From Campylobacterales bacterium (lineage in GTDB: Bacteria > Campylobacterota > Campylobacteria > Campylobacterales > QNZT01), in contig JALWRO010000193.1 in NCBI GenBank assembly GCA_027080605.1, forward strand, positions 1 to 17,950: a stretch of DNA of 17,950 nucleotides. The letters are read 5' to 3'. The notes below the pieces were generated by a model. That model searched no databases. It saw only the letters and a list, made by a program, of their open reading frames with translations, and was not told where the DNA came from. Numbering within the stretch: position 1 is the first letter of the stretch; every line of letters begins with the position of its first letter. Positions 1 to 6,743 of the stretch are shown here, one piece after another. A program made the position numbers and the translations under genes.

Positions 1-606
1 TTTCTATTTACTCTGTTCTTTATCGGTACACTGACAACACTTTTTGCACAAAATCACGTTTCTGCCACACCAAACCTGAGTTGGCTGAACGATCTTGAAG
101 TACTTCTGAAACTGGATGCACAGAAAGAGAATTCACTGCGCGGTAAAGATATCAACAACAACGGTGTACGCGATGATGTTGAAGCATATATTGAGAGAAA
201 ATTTGGAAAAGATCCTTTTCAAAAAGACCTGTTTATGGAAGCGGCGAGAAAGATACAGCAAATTATTACACTGCCGCAAAACAGTACCGAAGAAGAGCAT
301 CTGGCACTGGACAAAGAACTTTTGGAACTCTATACGTGCAGAGATTATATTCTCTACCGTGACAATGAAGAGAATATCGAGCAGGAAATGCTGAATAAGA
401 CACTTTTTAAAGCCAAAGTGCTCAATACCGAAGCGCGTCTAACGGCATACATCGAGCATAAAAAACGGTTGCCGTTTAGTTATCAGGACTTGAGTACAGA
501 GCAGCTCAAAAGAGAAAAACAGCAGTGTCTTGCACGCTATGAAGCGTATTACAATCCGGATGCACACGCATCACTTTTACAAAAAGGTGCCGCAATCAGA
601 AGATAA
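1..606 (+). CDS. Exported protein of unknown function with an EF-hand-like loop (5' end missing)
   Basis: The frame is open from the first base to the TAA at 604-606, so the start codon lies outside the window. The first visible residues are hydrophobic (FLFTLFFIGTLTTLFA) and are followed by QNH, which looks like the end of a Sec signal peptide cut after Ala. I do not recognise the family. At 148-183 the protein reads DINNNGVRDDVE, which matches a 12-residue EF-hand or dockerin-type Ca2+ loop: acidic or amide residues at 1, 3 and 5, Gly at 6, Asp at 9 and Glu at 12. The rest is charged, probably helical and rich in Glu, Lys and Gln, with no other motif. The next gene begins 31 bases downstream and seems to have its own -10 box. 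That the frame is real and exported is fairly sure; calcium binding is inferred from the loop alone. Confidence 0.75.
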   Translation, partial: FLFTLFFIGTLTTLFAQNHVSATPNLSWLNDLEVLLKLDAQKENSLRGKDINNNGVRDDVEAYIERKFGKDPFQKDLFMEAARKIQQIITLPQNSTEEEHLALDKELLELYTCRDYILYRDNEENIEQEMLNKTLFKAKVLNTEARLTAYIEHKKRLPFSYQDLSTEQLKREKQQCLARYEAYYNPDAHASLLQKGAAIRR

Positions 607-623
607 TTTTACGCTTTTTCAAG

Positions 624-629
624 TATACT
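624..629 (+). promoter_or_regulatory. Possible -10 box giving a near-leaderless transcript
   Basis: TATACT lies only seven bases before the ATG at 637. Transcription would be expected to begin about six or seven bases downstream, next to the start codon. No Shine-Dalgarno sequence is visible between 607 and 636, which fits a leaderless or very short-leader mRNA. No -35 box is evident. It could also be a chance AT-rich match, with the gene read from a promoter upstream of the window. Confidence 0.35.
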
Positions 630-636
630 GCGCTTC

Positions 637-1383
637 ATGAAAAGAGTAATAGTATACGGAGACATCCACGGGTGTCTCGATGAATTGAAAGCACTGCGTG
701 AAAAACTGCAAATCCAAAAAAACGATATCGAGATAAGCGTTGGAGACATTTTGAACAAAGGTCCCTATCTAGGGCATGATATGATTCGCTATGTACAGGA
801 GCACCATATCTCCGTGATAATGGGAAACAACGAAGCCAAAGCGGCGAAACACTATTTAAAATACAGAAAAGAGGGTGTTTCGTTTCTGGAGACGCTCCGA
901 CCTTTTGAGAGTGCCACAGCGCTCAGTCTGCGGGAAGATGATTATCTTTTCTTAAAAGAGTTGCCGTACTTCATGAAGGTGAAAAACCTGACCATTTTAC
1001 ACGGCGGTATATTGCCCGGTATGGAACTCGATAAGCTTGATGCAGCCGGTAAAAAAGAGATTACGCTGATCCGCTATGTGGACAAAGCCCTCAATCCCAT
1101 TCCCTGGAGTGACCAGAAAAACCGCTTTCGTTTCTGGAGTGAAATCTATGAAGGATATGAAGGGTTTATTGTTGCGGGGCACCACCCTTTTCCTGAGCCG
1201 AAAGTGGACAAGTATGCTATGGATATCGACACCGGGTGTGTGTACGGTGGAAAATTGACCGCAGCGGTATTTGAAGTGAATAAAAACAAAATCGATACAA
1301 AGCGTGTGAAACTGGTCAGCCAAAAGGCAAAACACGATTACTGGCACGAATACCTTCACGGAGTTGGAAATGAAGAGGCTTAA
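637..1383 (+). CDS. Calcineurin-like (PPP-type) metallophosphoesterase, ApaH/PrpE-like
   Basis: A 248-residue cytoplasmic hydrolase of the PPP/ApaH/PrpE group, whose members split phosphoprotein or dinucleoside polyphosphate substrates with two metal ions. The metal-site motifs appear in order: GDIHG (8-12), GDILNKGP (36-43), GNNE (63-66), LHGG (121-124) and AGHHP (180-184), followed by a family-typical IDTGCVYGG stretch near the C-terminus. Two departures are visible. The usual DRG of the second motif is LNKG, and the usual GNHE is GNNE, so the histidine that normally acts as proton donor is asparagine (N65). The metal ligands D9, H11, D37, N64, H122 and H182 appear intact. The end overlaps the next gene, which suggests co-transcription. 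The fold is secure, but the substrate cannot be told and activity may be altered. Confidence 0.85.
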   Translation: MKRVIVYGDIHGCLDELKALREKLQIQKNDIEISVGDILNKGPYLGHDMIRYVQEHHISVIMGNNEAKAAKHYLKYRKEGVSFLETLRPFESATALSLREDDYLFLKELPYFMKVKNLTILHGGILPGMELDKLDAAGKKEITLIRYVDKALNPIPWSDQKNRFRFWSEIYEGYEGFIVAGHHPFPEPKVDKYAMDIDTGCVYGGKLTAAVFEVNKNKIDTKRVKLVSQKAKHDYWHEYLHGVGNEEA

Positions 1384-2701
1384 AAACTGGGCAAGAACGA
1401 CGTTTTGCAAATCAAAAGATATTATCTATCCCGAGAGTGAAGCGGAAATTATCGATCTGGTGAAAATCTGCAATGAAAACCGTACTCCGATCAAAGTGGT
1501 CGGCAAAGCACACTCTTACAACGATATCTTTTGCTCCGGGGAAGACGGGGTTATTGTCTCTCTGAAAAAGTTCAATGCCATCGAACATATCGAGAGGCAA
1601 AATCAGACGGTGACAATGCAGGCGGGTATTGACATACCGACACTGATCCGTAAAATCAAACCGCATGGGCTCTCTCTGAGAAATCTCGGAACCAACATCT
1701 TTGACAATATCGCCGGAGCCTGCTCAACAGGGTATCACGGCAGCGGTATAGTGTACGGGATATTTGTCAGTGATCTCCTCTCGATGGAAGTGATTACCCC
1801 AACCGGTGAAAAAAAGCTAATCACCAGAGAAGATCCCGAATTTGCCGTTTATGCAGTAGGACTTGGGATGCTGGGAATCATCATCCGTGTAACGTTGCAG
1901 TGTGAACCGTACTACAAACTGGAAGTAACCGAAAAACAGATGCGTCTGGAGGAGATAGAAGCGGATTTTGAAAGATTGCTTGAAACATATAAACATTTCA
2001 AATTTATCTGGGTGCCGCATACCCGAAACTTTATGGTCTGGCTGGCAAACAAAACCGATAAACCGGAGAATTCGCTTTGGCAAAAGATCTATACTTACGG
2101 CATCATCGGTGTTTTGGTGAATAACTTTCTTCATGAAACACTCCTCTTTTTCGCTTCATTCAGACGTTCACTGGTACCGAAAATCAATCGTTTTATGAGC
2201 CGGATGTTACTGCCGAAAAAGGGAGAAATCGCAACGAGTGTTTATCCCTCACACTGGGCATTTTTTCTGCCGCATGTACTCAAACAGGATGTCGTGGAGT
2301 ATGCGTTTAAAATTGAAGAGACATTTGAAGTGTTTCGTGAAATTATCGAGATGATTGAAACCAAAAAGATCTATGTCGATACCCCGATTGAAGTACGCTT
2401 TGTGAAAAAAGATGATTACTGGATGAGTCCGACACAAGGTGAAGATGTCTGTTTTATCGGTACGAAAATCCATTTCCCGTTTGGACGGCAGCCGGAATAT
2501 TTTCGCTATTTTTCCCATATTGACCAAATATTGCTCAAACACGGCGGACGACCGCACTGGGGCAAACAGTTTCGTATTACAACAGAGGATTTTAAAAAGA
2601 ATTATCCAAAATGGGATGATTTCTGGGCGTTTGCGGATCAGCAGGATCCAAACGGTATTTTTAAGAACAGATTTTCAAAGAGATTGAGAGGGGAAAAGTG
2701 A
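1370..2701 (+). CDS. FAD-linked oxidoreductase of the sugar-1,4-lactone oxidase (ALO) family
   Basis: A 443-residue flavoprotein of the VAO/PCMH superfamily. Relatives oxidise aldonolactones or alditols (L-gulono- and D-arabinono-lactone oxidases, alditol oxidase). The N-terminal half is the FAD domain. VGKAHSYND (44-52) carries H48 where relatives attach FAD covalently, and a Gly-rich stretch, NLGTNIFDNIAGACSTGYHG, follows. The C-terminal half ends with the ALO signature HWGK (396-399) and DPNGIFKN close to the end. I chose ATG 1370 rather than the in-frame TTG at 1364, because GGAG at 1360-1363 sits six bases before the ATG. The gene overlaps the phosphoesterase gene by 14 bases, so the two are probably translationally coupled. 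There is no signal peptide, although a hydrophobic stretch near residues 240-270 could touch the membrane. The substrate is unknown. Confidence 0.85.
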   Translation: MKRLKNWARTTFCKSKDIIYPESEAEIIDLVKICNENRTPIKVVGKAHSYNDIFCSGEDGVIVSLKKFNAIEHIERQNQTVTMQAGIDIPTLIRKIKPHGLSLRNLGTNIFDNIAGACSTGYHGSGIVYGIFVSDLLSMEVITPTGEKKLITREDPEFAVYAVGLGMLGIIIRVTLQCEPYYKLEVTEKQMRLEEIEADFERLLETYKHFKFIWVPHTRNFMVWLANKTDKPENSLWQKIYTYGIIGVLVNNFLHETLLFFASFRRSLVPKINRFMSRMLLPKKGEIATSVYPSHWAFFLPHVLKQDVVEYAFKIEETFEVFREIIEMIETKKIYVDTPIEVRFVKKDDYWMSPTQGEDVCFIGTKIHFPFGRQPEYFRYFSHIDQILLKHGGRPHWGKQFRITTEDFKKNYPKWDDFWAFADQQDPNGIFKNRFSKRLRGEK

Positions 2702-2710
2702 AAGTATAGA

Positions 2711-2734
2711 TGGAAGAGCCGGGAGACTCTTCCA
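2711..2734. terminator. Hairpin between converging genes, possible bidirectional terminator
   Basis: TGGAAGAG at 2711-2718 and CTCTTCCA at 2727-2734 form a perfect 8-base-pair stem around an 8-base loop. It lies between the end of the plus-strand flavoprotein gene and the end of the minus-strand cold-shock gene. The run after the stem is only moderately T-rich on the minus strand (TCTATACTTT) and absent on the plus strand, so it is an imperfect intrinsic terminator. Its position argues for that role. Confidence 0.55.
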
Positions 2735-2754
2735 GATAATAAACGTGCGTGCTA

Positions 2755-2973
2755 TTAAAGCGGTGTTACGTTTTGTGCCTGAGGACCTTTGTGTCCCTCA
2801 CCGATTTCAAATGTTACCTGTTGTCCGTCTTGTAACGAAACACGTCCTGGTCCATTGTGGTTGACTTGTCTGAAGTGAACAAACACATCATCTCCACCAT
2901 TCTCTTGTTGAATAAAACCATAACCCTTCTCGTCGTTGAACCATTTAACAGTTCCATTAAGCAATTCTGCCAT
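2755..2973 (-). CDS. cspA: Cold shock domain protein (CspA family)
   Basis: A 72-residue single-domain cold shock protein, an RNA chaperone that binds single-stranded RNA and DNA. The sequence shows the standard order: GTVKWFN near the start, RNP1-like KGYGFI (16-21), RNP2-like DVFVHF (29-34), and the closing GPQAQNVTPL. The frame stays open further upstream, but ATG 2971-2973 is chosen because the family begins MxxGTVKWF and because AAAGG lies about nine bases before it. The gene has its own strong promoter and a leader of roughly 114 bases, as is usual for csp genes whose leaders respond to temperature. It follows the oxidoreductase gene on the same strand but is probably a separate transcript. 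The assignment is very secure; which paralogue it is cannot be told. Confidence 0.97.
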   Translation of the reverse strand: MAELLNGTVKWFNDEKGYGFIQQENGGDDVFVHFRQVNHNGPGRVSLQDGQQVTFEIGEGHKGPQAQNVTPL

Positions 2974-3030
2974 ATGTTGTACCTTTATAAAATATCTTGA
3001 AGCTAAATCGGGGGAGTCTTTCAGTCTAAC

Positions 3031-3056
3031 GCAGTAACACAATGTAGTAACGCAAT
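3031..3056 (-). repeat. Two tandem 13-base units in the cold-shock leader
   Basis: Positions 3031-3043 and 3044-3056 are two adjacent copies of a 13-base unit (GCAGTAACACAAT and GTAGTAACGCAAT on the plus strand) that agree at 11 of 13 positions. They lie inside the transcribed leader of the csp gene, between the 5' hairpin and the ribosome binding site. They may form alternative pairings or bind a protein; this is inference. Confidence 0.55.
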
Positions 3057-3058
3057 AC

Positions 3059-3089
3059 ACCGAAGTGTACTCTAAAATTTTTCTTCGGT
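3059..3089 (-). promoter_or_regulatory. 5'-terminal hairpin in the cold-shock mRNA leader
   Basis: On the minus strand ACCGAAG (3089-3083) pairs exactly with CTTCGGT (3065-3059), with a 17-base AT-rich loop. The predicted transcription start is near 3087-3088, so the hairpin would sit at the very 5' end of the csp mRNA. Known cspA leaders contain cold-dependent structures; a stabilising or thermosensing role here is an analogy. Confidence 0.55.
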
Positions 3090-3093
3090 ATTC

Positions 3094-3121
3094 ATTATAG
3101 CTGATTTTTTCATTTTGTCAA
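3094..3121 (-). promoter_or_regulatory. Consensus sigma-70 promoter of the cold-shock gene
   Basis: On the minus strand TTGACA (3121-3116) is followed after 16 bases by TATAAT (3099-3094), a perfect match in both hexamers and the strongest promoter I see in the window. The TGA stop codon of the upstream oxidoreductase gene (3120-3118) lies inside the -35 hexamer. Transcription should begin near 3087. Confidence 0.85.
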
Positions 3122-4320
3122 AGCTTTTTGAGAGGAATTGCACAATTTTGGCGTAAACTGCGATATCCTGCTTCCAAAATAGCCGTTGTGGACTTCGTAT
3201 TTGCAATGGTCGGCAGGGTTTTGTTAAGAATGTGTATATTTGTCTCTTTTTTCGCAAGTTTGGTCGCATTGAGAACAAAATGCTCCAGACTTTTGTATCC
3301 GTAACCGTTTTGACCGGCAAATTTTCCGTTTCGGGGTGTGTATTTCATGAAGAGTGGATTGGCGCTTTTAAAGCCGTTTTGATCGGTGGCAATCGTATAG
3401 CCCCGGTGTGCCTGATCGACACTGATTTCCCCGTCGTGTCCCATATAGAAAAAGCGCTGTTGCGAATGGACATCGGACGGCGGTGCGATCCATGACGCGG
3501 TGTGAATACTGGTACCGGGATTGCCGCTTTGCAAGTTTTGCCACTGAACCGTCAGAGTGATGGTATCTTCCACCTCTCTTTGCAGTACTCTGTCTGCTAC
3601 ACCCGATGACGCAACAGCATAGACACTGACCGGTTCGGCAATATCTTCCAGTGCCCAGCAGAGCAGGTCGATATGATGCGCATTGAGGTAGTAGCTGATA
3701 TCGCTGGAGATTCCCGCCCAGGCACGAAAAGTCTCCAGCTGGCTTTTGGGCTGGCTCATATAAGTGTTAAAATAGCTGAAATCTCCGAATGTCCGTATCT
3801 GATCGACGGCATCGGCATAGATAGGATCGAAACGTTTATGTACTTCGAGCATCAGCAGCAGATTTTTTTCACGGCTCAGCTGTGCGAGTGTTTCATGTTC
3901 ATGCACCGTTTTGACAAGTGGTTTGGCAACCAGCACGTGCATGCCCGCTTCCAGTGCATCCCGTGCAATGGTGAAATGGGTATCGTCAGGGGTAAAAATC
4001 ATGACAGCGGAGCCCGGCTTGAGTTTTTGTAGTGCTTTTTTATAGGCGTTTTCATCGACGGTATCATCTTCCGGAACAGCGTGAAAATAGACATCCAGTG
4101 TCGGGTAAGCGCTTCGGAGACTGGTGTCAAAATGTTCTCTGATTGCCCGAAAGCGTCTACCGTTTCGTCCGGCAAGGGTGATTTCGCCCACCAGTCCGCG
4201 TGCACGCATGTCAAACAGCGCTAGTGCCACGACACCGAAACTTTTGTCCGACGCTACGACACTTTCATTTGCCAGCCCGGTGACATATTCACCCGTTCCT
4301 ACTACCAGTACATCGATCAT
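3118..4320 (-). CDS. Gfo/Idh/MocA-family NAD(P)-dependent oxidoreductase
   Basis: A 400-residue oxidoreductase of the family that typically oxidises or reduces sugars, inositols or nucleotide sugars. The N-terminal Rossmann fold has VVGTGEYVTG (6-15) as its dinucleotide loop. AKP (132-134, the family's EKP lysine, K133), EVHKRFDP (159-166) and NAHHID (213-218) are the usual substrate-site elements. It is somewhat longer than the usual 330-380 residues, with extra sequence between the first beta-alpha unit and about residue 60. ATG 4318-4320 is preceded by AAGGTGG, and it overlaps the stop of the upstream gene as ATGA. It is the last gene of the five-gene operon, which implies a metabolic partnership with the acyl-CoA synthetase and the glycosyltransferase-like protein. 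The family is secure; the substrate is unknown. Confidence 0.88.
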   Translation of the reverse strand: MIDVLVVGTGEYVTGLANESVVASDKSFGVVALALFDMRARGLVGEITLAGRNGRRFRAIREHFDTSLRSAYPTLDVYFHAVPEDDTVDENAYKKALQKLKPGSAVMIFTPDDTHFTIARDALEAGMHVLVAKPLVKTVHEHETLAQLSREKNLLLMLEVHKRFDPIYADAVDQIRTFGDFSYFNTYMSQPKSQLETFRAWAGISSDISYYLNAHHIDLLCWALEDIAEPVSVYAVASSGVADRVLQREVEDTITLTVQWQNLQSGNPGTSIHTASWIAPPSDVHSQQRFFYMGHDGEISVDQAHRGYTIATDQNGFKSANPLFMKYTPRNGKFAGQNGYGYKSLEHFVLNATKLAKKETNIHILNKTLPTIANTKSTTAILEAGYRSLRQNCAIPLKKL

Positions 4321-5054
4321 AGTACGACCACCTTTCCATCTTTGATATTGAGCACCTGCAACTGTTTCCAGGCGCGTTCGGCTTTGGAAGCCATTTTGCT
4401 TTCATGATATTTTGTCCGCAGAGCACACTCCCAGTTCGCATCCCAGTGAACCGTGGGCAGCTCAATCAGTTTCGCCTGCATTGTATCGCCTTTGAGATAC
4501 TGAAGCAGGGAGATCGCTACGACCTCTTCGACGCCGCCGGGAATATGGTCGATATTTCCGCTGGAGATGGAGAGAAAGCCGGTCAATCCCAGCTTTTGCA
4601 AATCCCAGAGCGCCAGCGTGTTCCACGGGGTATTCCAGCCGTTCAATGGCTGTTTTCCTTTTTTGAGACCGTGTTTGGGGTGCAGTTTGGCACCGACAAC
4701 CAGTGTCTCTTTGTCCAGGTGCTGTTGCAGTACTAAAACATCCTCGCTCTCCAGAGTCACTTCGATACTTTGAAAAAGAAGTTTCTCCGCATGCAGGGAG
4801 AGTGCTTTTTCGACAATCATATTCAGCGGCTGTGTAAAGCTGATCCAGGGATGAATATGAAAAACCCGCAGCCGTTCGCCGAACTTTGGAAAGATCGCTT
4901 CGAGTGTTTCATAGTAGCGGTGATCCACAACCAAAATCAATACGTCGCAATAGCCAAGTACATGGGCACACCACTTTTCGACTTTTGCCGTGTCGATAGG
5001 AATTGCTTCATTGCCGGTGTGCAGCCTTGTTGCGACGATCAGTTTTCCCTGCAT
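4317..5054 (-). CDS. Unrecognised 245-residue protein, possibly glycosyltransferase-like
   Basis: I do not recognise this family with confidence. The N-terminal part alternates hydrophobic strands and helices (VLILVVDH, LRVFHIHP). The middle has LLFQSIEVTL, where a GT-A glycosyltransferase would carry its metal-binding DxD, but no DxD is present. A later stretch, GWNTPWNTLALWDLQKLG, followed by PGGVEEVVAISLLQ, resembles the acceptor-side 'GG.ED' region of family 2 glycosyltransferases. There is no signal peptide or membrane segment. ATG 5052-5054 overlaps the upstream stop by one base (TGATG), with GGGAG upstream, and its own stop overlaps the next ATG. It is therefore firmly embedded between the acyl-CoA synthetase and the oxidoreductase. 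The gene is certain. The glycosyltransferase idea is weak and would imply a degenerate or metal-independent enzyme. Confidence 0.85.
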   Translation of the reverse strand: MQGKLIVATRLHTGNEAIPIDTAKVEKWCAHVLGYCDVLILVVDHRYYETLEAIFPKFGERLRVFHIHPWISFTQPLNMIVEKALSLHAEKLLFQSIEVTLESEDVLVLQQHLDKETLVVGAKLHPKHGLKKGKQPLNGWNTPWNTLALWDLQKLGLTGFLSISSGNIDHIPGGVEEVVAISLLQYLKGDTMQAKLIELPTVHWDANWECALRTKYHESKMASKAERAWKQLQVLNIKDGKVVVL

Positions 5055-6724
5055 CAGCTCTTTCTCCCGGGGACAATCTCTCCTTGCATCAAACGACGGT
5101 AAAGGAGGTTGTCGATAAGGTGATAATGCCCTTCATGAAGAAGATAGTGCGGGGATGTAGCATAGCCGGAAATTCCCGCTTCGGAGAGGGCTCTCTTTTG
5201 GATTTTCAGCGTCGATGTAGTGGGGTGCTTTTCATGTTGTATGCGCAAGAACCAGGGCAGGGCATATGCTGCCAGATGTTTTTTCAGATGTGTCAGAAGC
5301 TGATCCAGTGCAGCATCGTCAAGCGTCGTTTTCGGTACAATGGATGCCATACCGATTTTCCCTTCTATACCGGGAAAACGGATGCCGTACACCACTGCTT
5401 CTTCCAGCAGATCGCTTTGCATCAGTACATTTTCGACATCGAGTGAGGCGATATTCTCCCCTTTGAAACGGTAACTGTCTCCGACACGATCCACGAATGT
5501 GAAAAACCCCGCTTCATTGCGTTTGAGTAAATCTCCCGAACGCCACCACTGCACACCGTTGCGCATCATAATTTTGGCTGCATCGAGTACAGGATCGAGA
5601 TAGCCCCGGTAACGGTTGTTCGGTATACGGAAAATCGCTTCACCGGGAATATCCGGTGCTACCGGATGTCCCGTATCGTCGATAAGCAATATATCGGCAT
5701 TGTCAGGGTGTTCAGGCGGTATATAGCCGCAATATGCGGGGACATCCACCCAGTTGGTCAGCGCCGATGCCGGCATCTCCGTGGCGCCGAAATGTTCCAC
5801 AACGTGGGAAATATTATAACGCGATACGACCTCTTTCCAGAGTGCTTCATGAAGTCCGTTACCGAAAATCGTATGCAGGGAAGTTGCGCGTTTTTCGGGA
5901 TGCCGGTCAAGCAGATAACGCCACAGTTCCCCGATATAGACTATATGGGTACAACCGAAACGCTCGATATCCTCAAAAAAGTGTGTTACCGAAAACTTCG
6001 GACGCACCGTCGCCGTCGCACCGCTCGCAACGACTGCCGAAAAGGCAACCGCCAGTGCATTGCCGTGGTAGAGGGGCAGGGTGATATAGCAGTTATGCTC
6101 CTCTTTCATGAAAGTTCTCAGACTCCATGCCACACCCGCGCCGATCATACGCCGGTGACTAAAAAGCGCCGGTTTGCTCGGTCCGCTTGTCCCGCTCGTA
6201 AAGATCACAAATGCCGGATCTTCAAGTGTTGTACGGTAGTCTGCAATATGGACAGGTGCCTGTGTCGGAGTGTTGATCAGGGTTTGGATGTCATACTGTT
6301 CGCATCCTTCGACGGCATTGCCGAGCACTGTCGAAACGTCGCATCGTTTTGCCATCTCCGCCACTCTTGCCGGAGGTTCGTTGGTATTGAAAAGCACCGC
6401 CAGACGACCGCTTTTGTTGATGCCGATGAGTGCGGCAAGAAAGAGAAAACTGTTTTTGTAGTATAGCCCGATTCGCCGGTCGGGTATATGGGCACGAATA
6501 TAGTCGGCGACGGCATCGGAAGCAGTGGAAAGGTCACGGTAGGTAAAAGCGTCACCCGTTTCTGTCTCCCGGATGAGAATATTTTCGCCATATCGCGCCG
6601 CTTTTTCTTCGAAAAACTCCGTCCAGTTGGCGGTATAGTTTTCCTCTATCTTTTCCCAGATACGGGCTTCTTCCTCTGCCAGTCGTGTGTAGCATGCTTC
6701 ATATGTTAAATCGGATAAAATCAT
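5054..6724 (-). CDS. AMP-forming acyl-CoA synthetase, FATP/very-long-chain-like
   Basis: A 556-residue ANL-superfamily ligase that should activate a carboxylic acid, probably a fatty acid, to acyl-AMP and then acyl-CoA. The motifs run in order: A3 FTSGTSGPSKP (175-185), A5 HFGATEMPA (311-319), A7 WRSGDLL (394-400), A8 VDRVGDSYRFKGENI (411-425) and A10-type STLKIQK (504-510). The A8 wording, DRxGDxxRxKGEN, and a TxxxK ending in place of SGK are typical of the FATP/VLACS branch rather than of acetyl-CoA synthetases. K507 is the likely catalytic lysine. No membrane anchor is obvious. The gene starts 19 bases after the deacetylase stop codon and has no strong Shine-Dalgarno sequence. Adjacency to a Zn deacetylase makes control by lysine acetylation conceivable. 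The family is secure; acid chain length is not. Confidence 0.92.
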   Translation of the reverse strand: MILSDLTYEACYTRLAEEEARIWEKIEENYTANWTEFFEEKAARYGENILIRETETGDAFTYRDLSTASDAVADYIRAHIPDRRIGLYYKNSFLFLAALIGINKSGRLAVLFNTNEPPARVAEMAKRCDVSTVLGNAVEGCEQYDIQTLINTPTQAPVHIADYRTTLEDPAFVIFTSGTSGPSKPALFSHRRMIGAGVAWSLRTFMKEEHNCYITLPLYHGNALAVAFSAVVASGATATVRPKFSVTHFFEDIERFGCTHIVYIGELWRYLLDRHPEKRATSLHTIFGNGLHEALWKEVVSRYNISHVVEHFGATEMPASALTNWVDVPAYCGYIPPEHPDNADILLIDDTGHPVAPDIPGEAIFRIPNNRYRGYLDPVLDAAKIMMRNGVQWWRSGDLLKRNEAGFFTFVDRVGDSYRFKGENIASLDVENVLMQSDLLEEAVVYGIRFPGIEGKIGMASIVPKTTLDDAALDQLLTHLKKHLAAYALPWFLRIQHEKHPTTSTLKIQKRALSEAGISGYATSPHYLLHEGHYHLIDNLLYRRLMQGEIVPGRKS

Positions 6725-6743
6725 TCCGAAATTTTACTGAAAA

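Noticed and set aside
2974..3060. N-terminal extension of the cold-shock protein to 101 residues
   Set aside because: Cold-shock proteins begin just before GTVKWF. The extra region is the mRNA leader with hairpin and repeats, and a Shine-Dalgarno precedes ATG 2973.
5666..6466. 266-codon open frame on the plus strand
   Set aside because: It lies wholly opposite the acyl-CoA synthetase, whose motifs are unmistakable, and its own translation has no recognisable domain.
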